Counted from the stretch's first letter, positions 23,468 through 33,646 are shown. The stretch is DNA of 64,000 nucleotides from UBA2387 sp019454665 (GCA_045862995.1 BTVX01000019.1:1-64000), one strand, 5' to 3'. Program-made: numbers and translations. The notes: generated by a model not told the origin, from the letters alone.

Positions 23468-26400
23468 CTAGACCTCCTCGTCGAATGACCAGGAACCCGA
23501 CTTGGTAAGTTCCACCAACAACGCGTCAAGGAGATCGTACTCGCGCTCAAGTTGTTCGGCCTGTTGTGTTTGTTTCCGTCTCGCCACATCAAGTTGCTGA
23601 TGATAGCGACGCAACTCCTCAGCGACCCCGCCAACGCCACGCGCTAGGAGATACTTCTTCATGAAGAAGCGTATTCCCTCCGCGACATCCTCGAAATCCT
23701 CTTCGACGTCCCCGACAAATGACTCCATGGCGGCGGCTCGGCCCTGGCCCAGCCTGTCTCGTTTGTTGCGCGTCACTCTTGCATACTTGCCCAATCCGTA
23801 CCCAAGCAATTGCGGAATGTTTGTTGCGGCAGAAGGTCCAAGACAGACTTTGCAGAACCAGTCTTGCGGATGGCTCGCATCCGAGAAGCCTTCGACCAAA
23901 TCGCGGATGTCGACCTCGTAGCGTTCCCTCTCCGAGGCTTCTGCCGGGGCATCACGGTCAAGTGAGGTGGGGAGGTTGTTGTAGTATGCGGTGCCTTGTT
24001 GTGCAATGAGCCCATAGGCCAGGCCGAGAGCAAACAAAGTTTCTCTTGCCTCTCCAACACTCCTCATTCCTGGTCCGGGAAACCGCATCCACCGCTTGTC
24101 GACATCGAAGCACACATTGCGCTTGCGCATGCTCATGTAGGCATTCCGCAATGTCGCCAACTCGGCCACGCGGAACTCGGTCAGCGGGATGCCACGCCTA
24201 CTGCACAGAATCAGAATCCTGTTGTTCCGCCCAATGCCCGGAAGAATGGTGACGGCATTGGTCTTGAGCTCTGCTTTGACCGCATCTTCTGCCTCGCGGG
24301 AGAAGCGATTGACCATCTCACGGTCTAGCTTGTACCGAGTCGCCGCAAGCGGATCGAACTCTGGATACATAACAAAGGCCATCTTGTAATCCGGCTCGCC
24401 CGGCTTCTCGATGGCCGTAGTCAAGGCCTGCAACTTTGGAGCCACCAGACGCATGATCTGTCTGAACTTGGAGGACATGGCCTCTGGGTCATCGGCGCCT
24501 TCACGCATCAGATCCAGAATGTGGCGATCCCTCCATTCGGGCAGTATGTTGCTTGCTTCCTGAGACACCAACTGGGCAAGCATGGCGCTAGAGGTCTTTT
24601 TGCTGTGCCGCAACCGTTCTGAAAGACGCACGATGGCGATTCCTTTAGCGACACCTAAGTCGTTGTCTGCCTCGTCCAGGAGGGTACCGGGCCTCAAAAT
24701 GGCTTCCTCCAGATCGCTTACCTTGGTCTCTGGCAGCGCTTCGACCATTGCGCGGTACCGCCATGGCTCCATGAGCGAGTAGATGAGGTTGCTGGTATCG
24801 AGTGCGCCACGGGCCGCTTCGGTGTAATGCCCATGCTGCTCGATGTTCCGTTTGATTCTATCGAGTTCCCTTCGAGCTCCGTCGAAGGTTGCCTTCAAAC
24901 CATTGAGGCCAGAGCGAATACTATCTGCGACAGCAAACAGGCCGTCATGCGGGTCCGTGATCGCCGTCCGTCCTTCTTGGATGGCGAGCATGCGATTCAG
25001 GTTGCTCCGATAGTTGCTTAAGTGGCTGTGTGCGTCCAGCTTCGTTTGATGCAGCTCGGCCCGTCGGAACAGATGATCAATGGCACCACTGCTTTCCAAT
25101 CTTCCGATGGCGGATTCAAAATTGGTTTCCGCCGAACTGACGGCTTGACGCAGCGACTCGAGGGAAGACTCCAAGCTGTGCGAGAGTTGGTTGAGTTGAT
25201 CACAGACAGACTCGGCCACAGCGAGCGCTGGCGAGATGCCGTGCTCGGCGAGATAGCGGAGCAGTCGCTTGCGCAAGCCATCCCGCCAGTGTTTGCTGTC
25301 CACTGTACGCCCGACGGCTCGCTGGCGGTGGACTTGTCCGACAAGGTGCATCCGCGTGTTTGCGCGGGCCCTCTCCTGAGAGCGTTGCTGGCTCGACCTG
25401 GCCCGGTCGAACTCTTCGCGCAATTTCGCCCGAGCTACCGCAAGCTTCATCTCCTGAATGTCCTCGGCCGTGTCTTCCTGCGCCAGTTCCTGAGCACCCA
25501 TTACGTCCCGAAGGAACGTCGCACTCGCGCCGTCCACAAACCCAAACTCGGAGAGTATCTGCCTCGCTTGAGATCTCACGGATTCTTGGGCGCTTGCAGA
25601 TTCCTCGGAAAGCCCCTCTAGGTGCGCAAGGGCTTTCCAGCCCAAGACCGAAGCGGCGTAATCTAGGACCGTGCGCTGGTCGTAGGCGATCCCTACCAGC
25701 CCAAGGGAGCAGTAGAACCGATTTCCACCGGCGAGGTCCTTGGCATTCGTAATCCAATCGTTGTTGGCGACCGAGAGCTTGTGGGCACCGATTGGCGAGC
25801 CGATCATCGCGTAGAGCTGAGCCGCAACCAACCGATACAGGTCGTCGTCCTCCACGATACCCCCGCCTTTGGTGTTCAGGTCTACCAGGTAGACGTTGTT
25901 TAGGAGCCTTGTCCTTAACTGATACTCATGGTTGAAGTACTTGAATGTGAGCAAATCGTCGCGGTTGGTGGCAAGAAGTACTTCTAGGTCCCGCAGACAC
26001 GAATAGGCAGTGGCCCTCTGGGTTTGAAGATTGGCAGTGTCGATCCGACCCGCGAATACCGAGGGCAAGGCGAACACCCCGTTGATGTGACGGTTCATTC
26101 CTGGTGCCGCCCTGTCTGCCAAGTAGTGGCAGGTGGCAATGGCGTCTATGAAGCTGCCGCTGCCCGTCCCTCCGGCAAGAGAACCGACTACAAAGATGGT
26201 CAAGTCGTTCGAGGTCGCAATCCTGGCGCCCTTGAAGGACCGAAGGGGGTTCTTCCGGAGATCCAGCAGGTTCTTGATTTGGGCTTCGATGGACGGGAAA
26301 TGGGCCGGACCGAAGTAGTTGTAGGCGAACCGTCCCATGAGCCGACAACCGCCAGCACCTTGACCGGCTGTCAACCGACGCATGTTCTTGAGGCGCCCCT

Positions 26401-26752
26401 CGTCGTCTGTGGGCAGCCAATGAAGGAGCGGAGCGCAAGATGGGTCCTTGGGGTTGAACGAGGCCGTCTCGCCGCTGATCTGGGCAAAGAAATCCAGCGG
26501 GGCTTCTTCACTGACTGTGACCTCCTTCTCACGGTTGTCGGTGTCGATCCCGACGAAACGAACCATGATGCGGTCGTGGTCCTCGGTAGGCGTCTCCGAG
26601 AGAAGCGTCTGCTTCAAACGGCGAGCGATCTTGCATCCCGTTCCACCCAGACCCACGACCAGTGTCGGAGAAACCGTCAAGGCCGGGATAACTGGTTCGG
26701 TGGCGGAGTTGGATTCGGGCATGTACTGGCTTGCCATAGCTGTGCTTTCCAT
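23468..26752 (-). CDS. Tubulin-like GTPase domain protein (Tubulin_2 type)
   Basis: A 1094-aa protein. The N-terminal domain opens with VVGLGGTGCKIARRL (GLGGTG 34-39) and carries the tubulin/FtsZ signature loop in VVGSLAGGTGSGSFIDAIA (AGGTGSGS 193-200). It therefore belongs to the divergent prokaryotic tubulin-like families. The remaining 800 residues are mostly helical, with heptad-rich stretches around 420-650, and have no motif I recognise. The gene sits between a VWA membrane protein and an 817-aa membrane protein. Expected to bind GTP and perhaps polymerise; its cellular job is unknown. Confidence 0.8.
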   Translation of the reverse strand: MESTAMASQYMPESNSATEPVIPALTVSPTLVVGLGGTGCKIARRLKQTLLSETPTEDHDRIMVRFVGIDTDNREKEVTVSEEAPLDFFAQISGETASFNPKDPSCAPLLHWLPTDDEGRLKNMRRLTAGQGAGGCRLMGRFAYNYFGPAHFPSIEAQIKNLLDLRKNPLRSFKGARIATSNDLTIFVVGSLAGGTGSGSFIDAIATCHYLADRAAPGMNRHINGVFALPSVFAGRIDTANLQTQRATAYSCLRDLEVLLATNRDDLLTFKYFNHEYQLRTRLLNNVYLVDLNTKGGGIVEDDDLYRLVAAQLYAMIGSPIGAHKLSVANNDWITNAKDLAGGNRFYCSLGLVGIAYDQRTVLDYAASVLGWKALAHLEGLSEESASAQESVRSQARQILSEFGFVDGASATFLRDVMGAQELAQEDTAEDIQEMKLAVARAKLREEFDRARSSQQRSQERARANTRMHLVGQVHRQRAVGRTVDSKHWRDGLRKRLLRYLAEHGISPALAVAESVCDQLNQLSHSLESSLESLRQAVSSAETNFESAIGRLESSGAIDHLFRRAELHQTKLDAHSHLSNYRSNLNRMLAIQEGRTAITDPHDGLFAVADSIRSGLNGLKATFDGARRELDRIKRNIEQHGHYTEAARGALDTSNLIYSLMEPWRYRAMVEALPETKVSDLEEAILRPGTLLDEADNDLGVAKGIAIVRLSERLRHSKKTSSAMLAQLVSQEASNILPEWRDRHILDLMREGADDPEAMSSKFRQIMRLVAPKLQALTTAIEKPGEPDYKMAFVMYPEFDPLAATRYKLDREMVNRFSREAEDAVKAELKTNAVTILPGIGRNNRILILCSRRGIPLTEFRVAELATLRNAYMSMRKRNVCFDVDKRWMRFPGPGMRSVGEARETLFALGLAYGLIAQQGTAYYNNLPTSLDRDAPAEASERERYEVDIRDLVEGFSDASHPQDWFCKVCLGPSAATNIPQLLGYGLGKYARVTRNKRDRLGQGRAAAMESFVGDVEEDFEDVAEGIRFFMKKYLLARGVGGVAEELRRYHQQLDVARRKQTQQAEQLEREYDLLDALLVELTKSGSWSFDEEV

Positions 26753-26772
26753 TCTGACTCAGGTTGCTGGGT

Positions 26773-28806
26773 CTAGGAGGTCTCGACCTCGATCAGCAGA
26801 CCATTCGGTAGTTCCGGTGACGTTACCACGACCGAGACGCGCCGCTGCAATGCAACCCGATCCAAGGGCATTTCCTCGGAATCGAGTAGCTGGACCTCGG
26901 CGGACGCCCGCACGAGATACAGCCGTGTACGGAAGGTGGGGAACATACCCCGGGGTCGAGGACACTCGATTCGAATCACCGGACCGGCAAACCCGGCGGT
27001 GCCAGACGGGCCGCTCACGTCAATGCTCGATCCAGGACCGCCGATCGTCACGGCTTCGATCAGGCCCTTTGCCTCGGACGTCCGATACACATCGTCTCGG
27101 CCCTCCACCATTACCGAGATGCTGCGCAGTTTTCGGTCCAGCCGTTTGCGCCAACGCTCGAACATCACGTACCGCCAGATGTTGTATAGCGCCAGCAGGG
27201 CGACCAGGATGACGAGAATCAGGACCAGCAGCCAAACGAGCCACCCCCAGATGTCCCACCAAGAGAGAATGCGCAAAGTGGCCTCGTAGCGGGGTCCCTG
27301 GAAGTCAGCCTTGCCCTGCACCAAACTGGGCTCGATGGAGAATTCGTAGTCGCCTGGCTCGAGCCGACTCGTGTCGAGTTCGATGGCGATGGCATGGTCG
27401 CCCGCGGAAACGGGAACCTCGCTGAGCTTGATGCTCGTCGTCTCCGGCCCGTTCAGAGCGAAGCGAACCACAAAGCTCCCGTGGGCGTTGGACTTCAACC
27501 GCACGCCGCGGATCGTCGTTGTCCTTCCCGCCGGAGTCCGGAAGCGACTCGTTTGAGGGAACGCCACGCTCACCACGGGGCGCCTCAGAACTTCAAGGCG
27601 CGCATTGGCCGGAACACCCCGCTCCTTGGAGCCATCGGCTAACTCGCGAGAGGCAGTGGCTTGAAGAGCGAGTTGGCCGGGTGGCCCCGTGTCCGGCAAT
27701 CGGCCAGTGTAAAACGCCCCGGCTCGGACCAGGTCCAGCGTCACCCTGCTGTTCCCATTCTGAGCAGTCACCTTGACTTCGGCCGGATCGGAGATGGCCT
27801 TTCCGTGGTCATCCTCTACTCTCGTACGAATGGCCAACTCGGAGTTCTGACCCACCTTGCCACCGTCGGCGGGAGTCAAGAACACCACACGGAAGTTGGG
27901 CTCGTACGTGACTTGTGCCGCGCCGGACAACGAGTGAACCCGGTAGACACCCGGCCTCGGCGCCTCGATCAGACGGTAGCCAACGCGAGTCAGTTGGCCG
28001 CCGATTGCTCGACCGAGCGGCTGGACGTCGTAGAATGACCCATCTGGCCCCTCCAAGCGGATTTCGGGGTTTGCGGCACCCCGCGCCATCGTGATCCGCA
28101 GGTTCTTGGCACTCGGACCAAGGGCGAACGTCTGCCCGGGTCTCAGGTCCGGTATGGACACCTCCCGAGCCGAAAAGTCGGCGAATATCTCGCCGAACAC
28201 GCGAGGCAGGTCTTCCGCCTTGTCAACCGGATACGTCCGCATGGTGCCGGCAGCCTTCGCAAGAGACTCCAAAAAAGCGATGTTCGCCATCCGCCCCAGA
28301 CCGACGAAGTACATCCTCACCTTGTCGTCCTCGGCCATGCGACGAACCAGCGCCTCCAAACCAGCGGCGTTGTCGGGCATCCCGTCCGTGAGAACCACGA
28401 GGGTCTTGCGACGGTTACCGGCAGGTAGCGCGCGGAAGCGAACCGCAGCCCGTTCCAGTGCATCCCGAAGGTTCGTGCCTCCGCCACCCGAACGATAAAC
28501 CGAGGGCACCTCCGCGAAGTCGTAGCTTGAGTCCGTAGCCCGAAACCCGTTGAGGGACAACCCCTCGATGGGGCCGCTGCTGAATGGCAAGACGGCAAGC
28601 CGATCCTGAGAGGTCATCAAGCGCGCAACCAACTGCAGCGACGCGTACCGCTCCAGGGCCGGATCGCTCACAGCCATGCTGCCCGACTCGTCCAACACCA
28701 ACATCACGTCAAGAGGCGGGCGCGACTGTGCCAAAGCGCCCACCGAAATGGCGAACGCCAGAACAACCGCTACACAAACACGGAGTCCAAAGCTCAGTCG
28801 TTTCAC
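26773..28806 (-). CDS. Secreted/membrane VWA-domain protein
   Basis: A 677-aa protein starting at GTG. A signal peptide ends near GALAQ (27). A VWA domain follows, with MIDAS motif DESGS (39-43), a downstream GGGGTNLRDAL threonine and LTDGMPDN. Several beta-rich modules come next, then a transmembrane helix (WLVWLLVLILVILVALLAL) and a cytoplasmic C-terminal domain of about 110 residues. The start is set by the signal peptide; the longer in-frame extension is Arg/Ala-rich. It is the first gene of the tubulin-like operon and likely a surface or periplasmic binding subunit. Confidence 0.8.
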   Translation of the reverse strand: MKRLSFGLRVCVAVVLAFAISVGALAQSRPPLDVMLVLDESGSMAVSDPALERYASLQLVARLMTSQDRLAVLPFSSGPIEGLSLNGFRATDSSYDFAEVPSVYRSGGGGTNLRDALERAAVRFRALPAGNRRKTLVVLTDGMPDNAAGLEALVRRMAEDDKVRMYFVGLGRMANIAFLESLAKAAGTMRTYPVDKAEDLPRVFGEIFADFSAREVSIPDLRPGQTFALGPSAKNLRITMARGAANPEIRLEGPDGSFYDVQPLGRAIGGQLTRVGYRLIEAPRPGVYRVHSLSGAAQVTYEPNFRVVFLTPADGGKVGQNSELAIRTRVEDDHGKAISDPAEVKVTAQNGNSRVTLDLVRAGAFYTGRLPDTGPPGQLALQATASRELADGSKERGVPANARLEVLRRPVVSVAFPQTSRFRTPAGRTTTIRGVRLKSNAHGSFVVRFALNGPETTSIKLSEVPVSAGDHAIAIELDTSRLEPGDYEFSIEPSLVQGKADFQGPRYEATLRILSWWDIWGWLVWLLVLILVILVALLALYNIWRYVMFERWRKRLDRKLRSISVMVEGRDDVYRTSEAKGLIEAVTIGGPGSSIDVSGPSGTAGFAGPVIRIECPRPRGMFPTFRTRLYLVRASAEVQLLDSEEMPLDRVALQRRVSVVVTSPELPNGLLIEVETS

Positions 28807-29002
28807 TTGAATTCGCGGATTCCCATCCGTCCGGAAGATGTTCTCCGCCGTCGCTGGAAGTCCTGCCAGGAAGTCCGCCCTATCCAACAGCCGCCCCGAT
28901 GCACGCCTTGTGACAACAACCGCGCGGCCCGATTCCCCTACCCAAGCCGAACGCGAAGCCCGGCGCAAGGACTTCCACCGCCAGCCGCCGAATCCCAACG
29001 GA

Positions 29003-29710
29003 ATGAACCTGGCCATCCTCGCCGCCGCCCTCCTCCCCGCGCTCGCCGCCCCGCAAGCGGCCGGCCACGCCACGCGCAACGTCCAGGGCTGGACCGTCCA
29101 CATCGCCCCGGCCCTGCTCGAACGCCAAGCCGAAGCCACCGAGAAGGCGCTCGGGCTGCTGACCGTTCAGCTCAAGGAGGTCGAGGCCAAGGTGCCCGCC
29201 GAAGCAGTCGCCAAGCTGCGGCAGGTGGCGCTCTGGTTCTCGCCCGAGTATCCCGGCACAGGTCCCAAGGCCGAATACCACCCCGGCGCGGGATGGCTGC
29301 GCGACAACGGCCGCAACCCCGCCATGGCCAAGGCCGTCGAGTTCACCAACATCCGCATCTTCGAAGCCGAAACCCGCCGCATGCCCAACTTTGCGCTGCA
29401 CGAACTGGCCCACGCCTACCACGACCGCTTCCTACCCGATGGGTTCCAGAACGCCGAGATCCGGGAGGCCTACGAGCGCGCCAAAGCGGGCGGCGGCTAC
29501 GACAAGGTCGAGCGGCAGGACGCCGAAGGCCGCAAGACGCTGGACAAGGCCTACGCCCTGGTGAACCCCATGGAGTTCTTCGCCGAGACGACTGAGGCCT
29601 ACTTCAGCCGCAACGACTTCTTCCCCTTCGACGCGGCCGAACTCCGCGCCCACGACCCCGAGACGTTCGCCCTGCTGGGGAGGTTTTGGGGAGTGAAGCC
29701 TCCTGCCTAG
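29003..29710 (+). CDS. Secreted HExxH metallopeptidase-like protein
   Basis: A 235-aa protein with a signal peptide (MNLAILAAALLPALAAPQA). The zinc-binding motif is HELAHAYHDRF, and a downstream MEFFAETTEAYF could supply the third, glutamate ligand. This arrangement resembles secreted gluzincin-type proteins annotated as hypothetical metallopeptidases. It is read divergently from the VWA operon. The roughly 100-bp gap that follows holds no obvious gene. Confidence 0.65.
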   Translation: MNLAILAAALLPALAAPQAAGHATRNVQGWTVHIAPALLERQAEATEKALGLLTVQLKEVEAKVPAEAVAKLRQVALWFSPEYPGTGPKAEYHPGAGWLRDNGRNPAMAKAVEFTNIRIFEAETRRMPNFALHELAHAYHDRFLPDGFQNAEIREAYERAKAGGGYDKVERQDAEGRKTLDKAYALVNPMEFFAETTEAYFSRNDFFPFDAAELRAHDPETFALLGRFWGVKPPA

Positions 29711-29811
29711 TGACGCCCAATGGCTACATCGTCCACGACACGTTTCCCCGACCCTGTGGACAGCTTCCGGATCAAGCAGGACGAGGCGTTCGCGGTGGAC
29801 GCAACCTGAGC

Positions 29812-30738
29812 CTACGCCTCACCGCTCTGGCCGTAGTTCTGCCGGAACAACAAGAAGTCTAGGATGTTGACCGTCCCGTCGCGGTTCAGGTCGGCGCGGG
29901 CGTCGTAGCCGTCGCCGCCTTCCTGGCTGCCGAACGCTTGCCGCAGGATCAGGAAGTCCGGTATCCCAACCGAGTTGTCGCCGTTCACGTCGCCGTTCAG
30001 CAGAACCAGCGTGCCCAAGTCGTGGTCGCCCGCCTGGTTCGGCAACGCGATGCGCTTCGCTAAGAACGTACCGCCCTGCACCCGCAGTTCCAGGGGATGG
30101 TCGTTGTAGATCGGCACGCGCAACTTGCCGCCGTGGAGCGGAATCTCCGACCAGTTTAGGGAGCCTGCGTCGCCGGGACGGTGCCACGAGGCCCGGAACA
30201 GGATGCCGTCGCTCGAACCCGTCACCCCGCCCAGCGTCAGCGTGACCAACGCCGAAGGAGCGCCGGGAATGCTCCCCAAGTTGTGCTCCTGGTTCCAGTT
30301 CACGTCGAACGCTTGGACGACCGAATCGGTCGGTGGGAACGGCGACCACAGCTTGAACCCGCCGCGCGAGCCGCCCATCGGCACGGTGGCTAAGCCGAAG
30401 TCGCCCGTGCCCCAGCCGTCGCCGCCCTCGGTGTAGAACGAGAACAGGCCGGTCTCGGCGTCGTGCTTCCACTTCCAGCCGTCGGGAACCTCCACGTTGT
30501 CGAACGGCAACGGCGCCAGCGGCAGGTAGAAGCCCCACTGCCAGATGTTGGTGTTCAGCACCGCCGCCCCCGGCTCGCTGCCGGTTTGGAACACCAGGTT
30601 GAACGTGTAGGCCGTGCCCCCGTTCTGGGCGGACGTGCTGGTTTCGACGCGGTAGCTCTGGGGCGTAACCGTCCCGGCCAGGGCAAGCGCTGCGCCCAAA
30701 GCCAGGAAGCGACGGGTGAGATCAAGGTGGAATGTCAT
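29812..30738 (-). CDS. Secreted protein with C-terminal dockerin repeat
   Basis: A 308-aa protein with a Sec signal peptide (RRFLALGAALALAGTVTPQ) and a beta-rich body. A type I dockerin pair closes it: DVNGDNSVGIPDFLILRQAF and DLNRDGTVNILDFLLFRQNY, each an EF-hand-like calcium loop. The start is the ATG at 30738, which overlaps the RCC1 gene stop as ATGA. The larger in-frame extension is a shadow of the RCC1 gene. Dockerins outside clostridia usually mediate surface or envelope assembly rather than cellulosomes; no cohesin is seen here. Confidence 0.8.
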   Translation of the reverse strand: MTFHLDLTRRFLALGAALALAGTVTPQSYRVETSTSAQNGGTAYTFNLVFQTGSEPGAAVLNTNIWQWGFYLPLAPLPFDNVEVPDGWKWKHDAETGLFSFYTEGGDGWGTGDFGLATVPMGGSRGGFKLWSPFPPTDSVVQAFDVNWNQEHNLGSIPGAPSALVTLTLGGVTGSSDGILFRASWHRPGDAGSLNWSEIPLHGGKLRVPIYNDHPLELRVQGGTFLAKRIALPNQAGDHDLGTLVLLNGDVNGDNSVGIPDFLILRQAFGSQEGGDGYDARADLNRDGTVNILDFLLFRQNYGQSGEA

Positions 30739-33377
30739 GGCGTTCGGGTGGGGACGATGACGGTCGTCGCCGGGTTGGTGCGTGTGATGACGGCCACGCT
30801 GACAAGGTCGGAGAAGCGATGCAACATCCCTTGGAGCAAAGCGAGTTGGTTCGCGACGGCGATGACGTTGGAGACTTGCGCCAAGCTCAGCGTTGGGAAC
30901 AACTGCTTGATCGCGCCGACCAAGACCCCCCGCTCGGCGTCGGTCATCAACACGATGTCCGCTGCCGCGTCGGTGGCGGCGCGGCTGAGAGCCCACGCTC
31001 CCTGCGGCATGGGCGAGAAACGGCTCCGCGCGCGTCCCAGCGCTCCCCCTTCCAACACGTAGTCGGGGATGGACAGCATGTCCGAAACCGTGGGGATCGG
31101 AGCGCCCGTCGCCGCCGCGACCAGTTCGCAGAGTTGATCCACGATCGTCCAAGCACAAGCCTTGGCGCTGAAGGTGGAACTGATATAGGTGCGTTGCCCC
31201 AGGTTCGTGAACTCGATGTTGTACTGCGGCGAGATGCCGGGCGAGATCAAGCGCTTGCCAGCAAGGGCGAACGCCGCACCGGACCCGCTCGGCACGAGGG
31301 TATTGCCCGAGGTCGAGATGATCTCGGTCCAATACCTGATGCGCCGGTCTCCGGAACTGGGTGGGATCAGGCTGAAGCTGGAAACGATCCATTGCGGACG
31401 GATGGTGGCCCGCACCCCGTTCGTGATCTCCTGAGTCGCCACGACGTTCCCGAAGTACACTCCGTAGCCGCCCGTGTCGTCCGCATACGCGCCCGAGGGC
31501 AGAACCTGGTCGTTCACCACCAGCGTCGTGGTCGCCGTGGTGTTGCCGAGGCCGTCGGACGTCACCTGGAACGTCACCGGCAGTTGCGTGCCCAGCCCGG
31601 CACTGGTGCGCACGCGGACCTTGCCGCCCACTTGGGCGTTGGGGCCGAGCGCACCGTCGAACCGCAACTGCCGCGTCGAGGCGTTGTACGACCACAAGCC
31701 CAGGAACGTGGGGTCAATGGTGTGGCTGAAGTATTCGAGGCCGTTCGGCAGGGTGAGCGTGGCTGTGGTCGTGCCCGCGTGGATGCCCGTTGGGTTGTTC
31801 AGGCGGAACGCGATGTCGCGGGTCTGGTTGCGCGGGAAGCCGACCGTGCCCGAGGGAGTGAGCGTCGCGCGAAGCGACGAGGCGTCTTGGTTCGCGACCG
31901 TGATGGTGGTGGTGGCGGTGACCGGGACGCCGTTGCGGCGCGCGGTGGCGAGGAGCGTGACCGGGTTGGTGCGCGCCAGGCGCAGGAAGTCCGCGCGTGG
32001 GAACGTGCGGGACCATGTGCTGTTGCCTTGGTTCTGGAGCGTCGCTTCGAACGGCGCGCCGTTCAGCGCGCCTGGAGCGGTGCGCACGGTGACGGGACCC
32101 GTGAGGCCCGCGCCGAGGGTGGCAGTGAGGGTGAGGGGCGAGGAGGGCGAGACCGCCCCGCTCGGCCCCCAGAAGAGGAACGTGTTCCCACCGGCAACCC
32201 CGTTGCGAATGGCCAGATTAAAGAAATCGCCGCTTGCGATAGCAACAGAGCTAGCCAAGACTTTTGTGCGGACGGGCACGAGGCCCGTGAGCTGCGATGA
32301 ACCCACACCGAGCAGACCCCCCGCGTTGGATCCCCAAGCCCACACTGAACCATCGGCCCTCAGAGCGAGGCTGTGACCCCAGCCTGCGGCGACTCCAACC
32401 GCGCTCGCGATGTTCCGAGCCCGAACCGGTAGGTGCCGATTCTGCGTTGACCCGTCTCCCAGTTGCCCAAACTCATTCCATCCCCAAGCATATACCGAGC
32501 CATCCCTGCGGACGGCTAAACTGTGGGAGTTTCCGCCTGATATAGCGGCCACGTTCGTGAGCCCCTGAGTCTGCACAGGGGTCCAGCGGTCCGTGGTCGT
32601 GCCATCCCCGAGTTGGCCTCTCCCATTCGCTCCCCAAGCCCACACCCTGCCGTCGCTTCGTAGGGCGAGGCTGTGGCCGGCGCCCCCCGCGATCGCGGTC
32701 ACGTTCGTCAGCCCCTGGGTCTGCACGGGGGTCCAGCGGTCCGTGGTCGTGCCGTCGCCGAGCTGACCCCCCGCATTGGATCCCCAAGCCCACACTGAAC
32801 CATCGGCCCTCAGGGCGAGGCTGCTGGCAGTGCCAGCCGCGACCGCAACCACGTTCGTCAGCCCGACTGTCTGGACGGGCGTCGCTCGGTAGTCATAGAA
32901 GTCGCCACCGGTCCCAATGCCGAGTTGACCGTGTTCGTTCATACCCCACGCCCATACGGTCCCGTCGCTCCGCAACGCGAGGCTGTGGTACCGCCCACCT
33001 GCGACCGCAACGGCATTGCTCAAAACCTGAGTTTGCACCGGCGCGTAGCGTACTTCGGTCGTCCCATCTCCGACCTGACCTCGATCGTTTCTGCCCCAAG
33101 CCCACACGGTGCCATCACTTCGGACCGCAATACTATGGGCGAAGTGGCCAGAAGCGATCGCGATCACGTGCGTCAGCCCCTGAGCTTTCACAGGGGTAGA
33201 GCGGGTTGCATCCGTTCCGTCCCCTATCTCGCCGAAGCTGTTGGCACCCCAGGCCCACACCGTGCCCGGCTGCGCCTGCCCGCCTGCCGCGAACAATACC
33301 ACCACCGCCGCCACCGCCGCGCGGCAGACTGCGAAGACACCTGTAACCCGACTCAAGAACCCGCATGGCCGCATCAC
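30735..33377 (-). CDS. Secreted RCC1-repeat beta-propeller protein
   Basis: An 880-aa protein. The signal peptide ends around GGQAQPG (38). About seven RCC1-type repeats of roughly 50 residues follow, each containing VWAWG, GQLGDGTT, PVQTQGLTNV and HSLALRSDG. These should form a beta-propeller. The C-terminal half is an Ig-like, beta-rich region with repeats such as TTTATLTLPNGLEYF. Its stop overlaps the next start, so it is co-translated with the dockerin protein. An extracellular role is inferred. Confidence 0.85.
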   Translation of the reverse strand: MMRPCGFLSRVTGVFAVCRAAVAAVVVLFAAGGQAQPGTVWAWGANSFGEIGDGTDATRSTPVKAQGLTHVIAIASGHFAHSIAVRSDGTVWAWGRNDRGQVGDGTTEVRYAPVQTQVLSNAVAVAGGRYHSLALRSDGTVWAWGMNEHGQLGIGTGGDFYDYRATPVQTVGLTNVVAVAAGTASSLALRADGSVWAWGSNAGGQLGDGTTTDRWTPVQTQGLTNVTAIAGGAGHSLALRSDGRVWAWGANGRGQLGDGTTTDRWTPVQTQGLTNVAAISGGNSHSLAVRRDGSVYAWGWNEFGQLGDGSTQNRHLPVRARNIASAVGVAAGWGHSLALRADGSVWAWGSNAGGLLGVGSSQLTGLVPVRTKVLASSVAIASGDFFNLAIRNGVAGGNTFLFWGPSGAVSPSSPLTLTATLGAGLTGPVTVRTAPGALNGAPFEATLQNQGNSTWSRTFPRADFLRLARTNPVTLLATARRNGVPVTATTTITVANQDASSLRATLTPSGTVGFPRNQTRDIAFRLNNPTGIHAGTTTATLTLPNGLEYFSHTIDPTFLGLWSYNASTRQLRFDGALGPNAQVGGKVRVRTSAGLGTQLPVTFQVTSDGLGNTTATTTLVVNDQVLPSGAYADDTGGYGVYFGNVVATQEITNGVRATIRPQWIVSSFSLIPPSSGDRRIRYWTEIISTSGNTLVPSGSGAAFALAGKRLISPGISPQYNIEFTNLGQRTYISSTFSAKACAWTIVDQLCELVAAATGAPIPTVSDMLSIPDYVLEGGALGRARSRFSPMPQGAWALSRAATDAAADIVLMTDAERGVLVGAIKQLFPTLSLAQVSNVIAVANQLALLQGMLHRFSDLVSVAVITRTNPATTVIVPTRTP

Positions 33378-33444
33378 GCATTCATCATAACACGAGAACG
33401 GGTTGTTGTCAACACTTTATGCAACAACAAAACGACCACCCGAA

Positions 33445-33523
33445 CCGGGGTGCCACGGTCTGACCGGGCCCCGACCACTTGGCGCAATGGCAACCACGCC
33501 ACTGCCCGGCAGACCGTGTTCCC
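33445..33523. repeat. Intergenic hairpin repeat, copy 2
   Basis: The element ccggggtgccacggtctgac to gcccggcagaccgtgttcc has paired arms acggtctg/cagaccgt and ccgggc/gcccgg with one bulged A. It is followed by a shared tail (cgcacggtctggcggcaagg, near 33551-33570) that recurs after copy 3, forming an imperfect tandem duplication. Confidence 0.85.
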
Positions 33524-33607
33524 TTCGTCAAGCGCTGGCCGCCTGATGCCGTCGCACGGTCTGGCGGCAAGGAAGGCCCCGGGACGGCGAAACGCAAGCG
33601 AGCCGCG

Positions 33608-33622
33608 CAGACCGTGGCACCC
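33608..33622. repeat. Partial hairpin-repeat arm, reverse orientation
   Basis: The stretch cagaccgtggcaccc is the reverse complement of the left end of the hairpin repeat (gggtgccacggtctg). It lies between the two full copies at 33445 and 33647. Confidence 0.6.
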
Positions 33623-33646
33623 CTGAGAACCCGCCGACCGCCCGAA

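Noticed and set aside
29711..29811. Short plus-strand frame of about 29 codons after the HExxH gene
   Set aside because: No ribosome binding site or recognisable protein; may be a decayed fragment.
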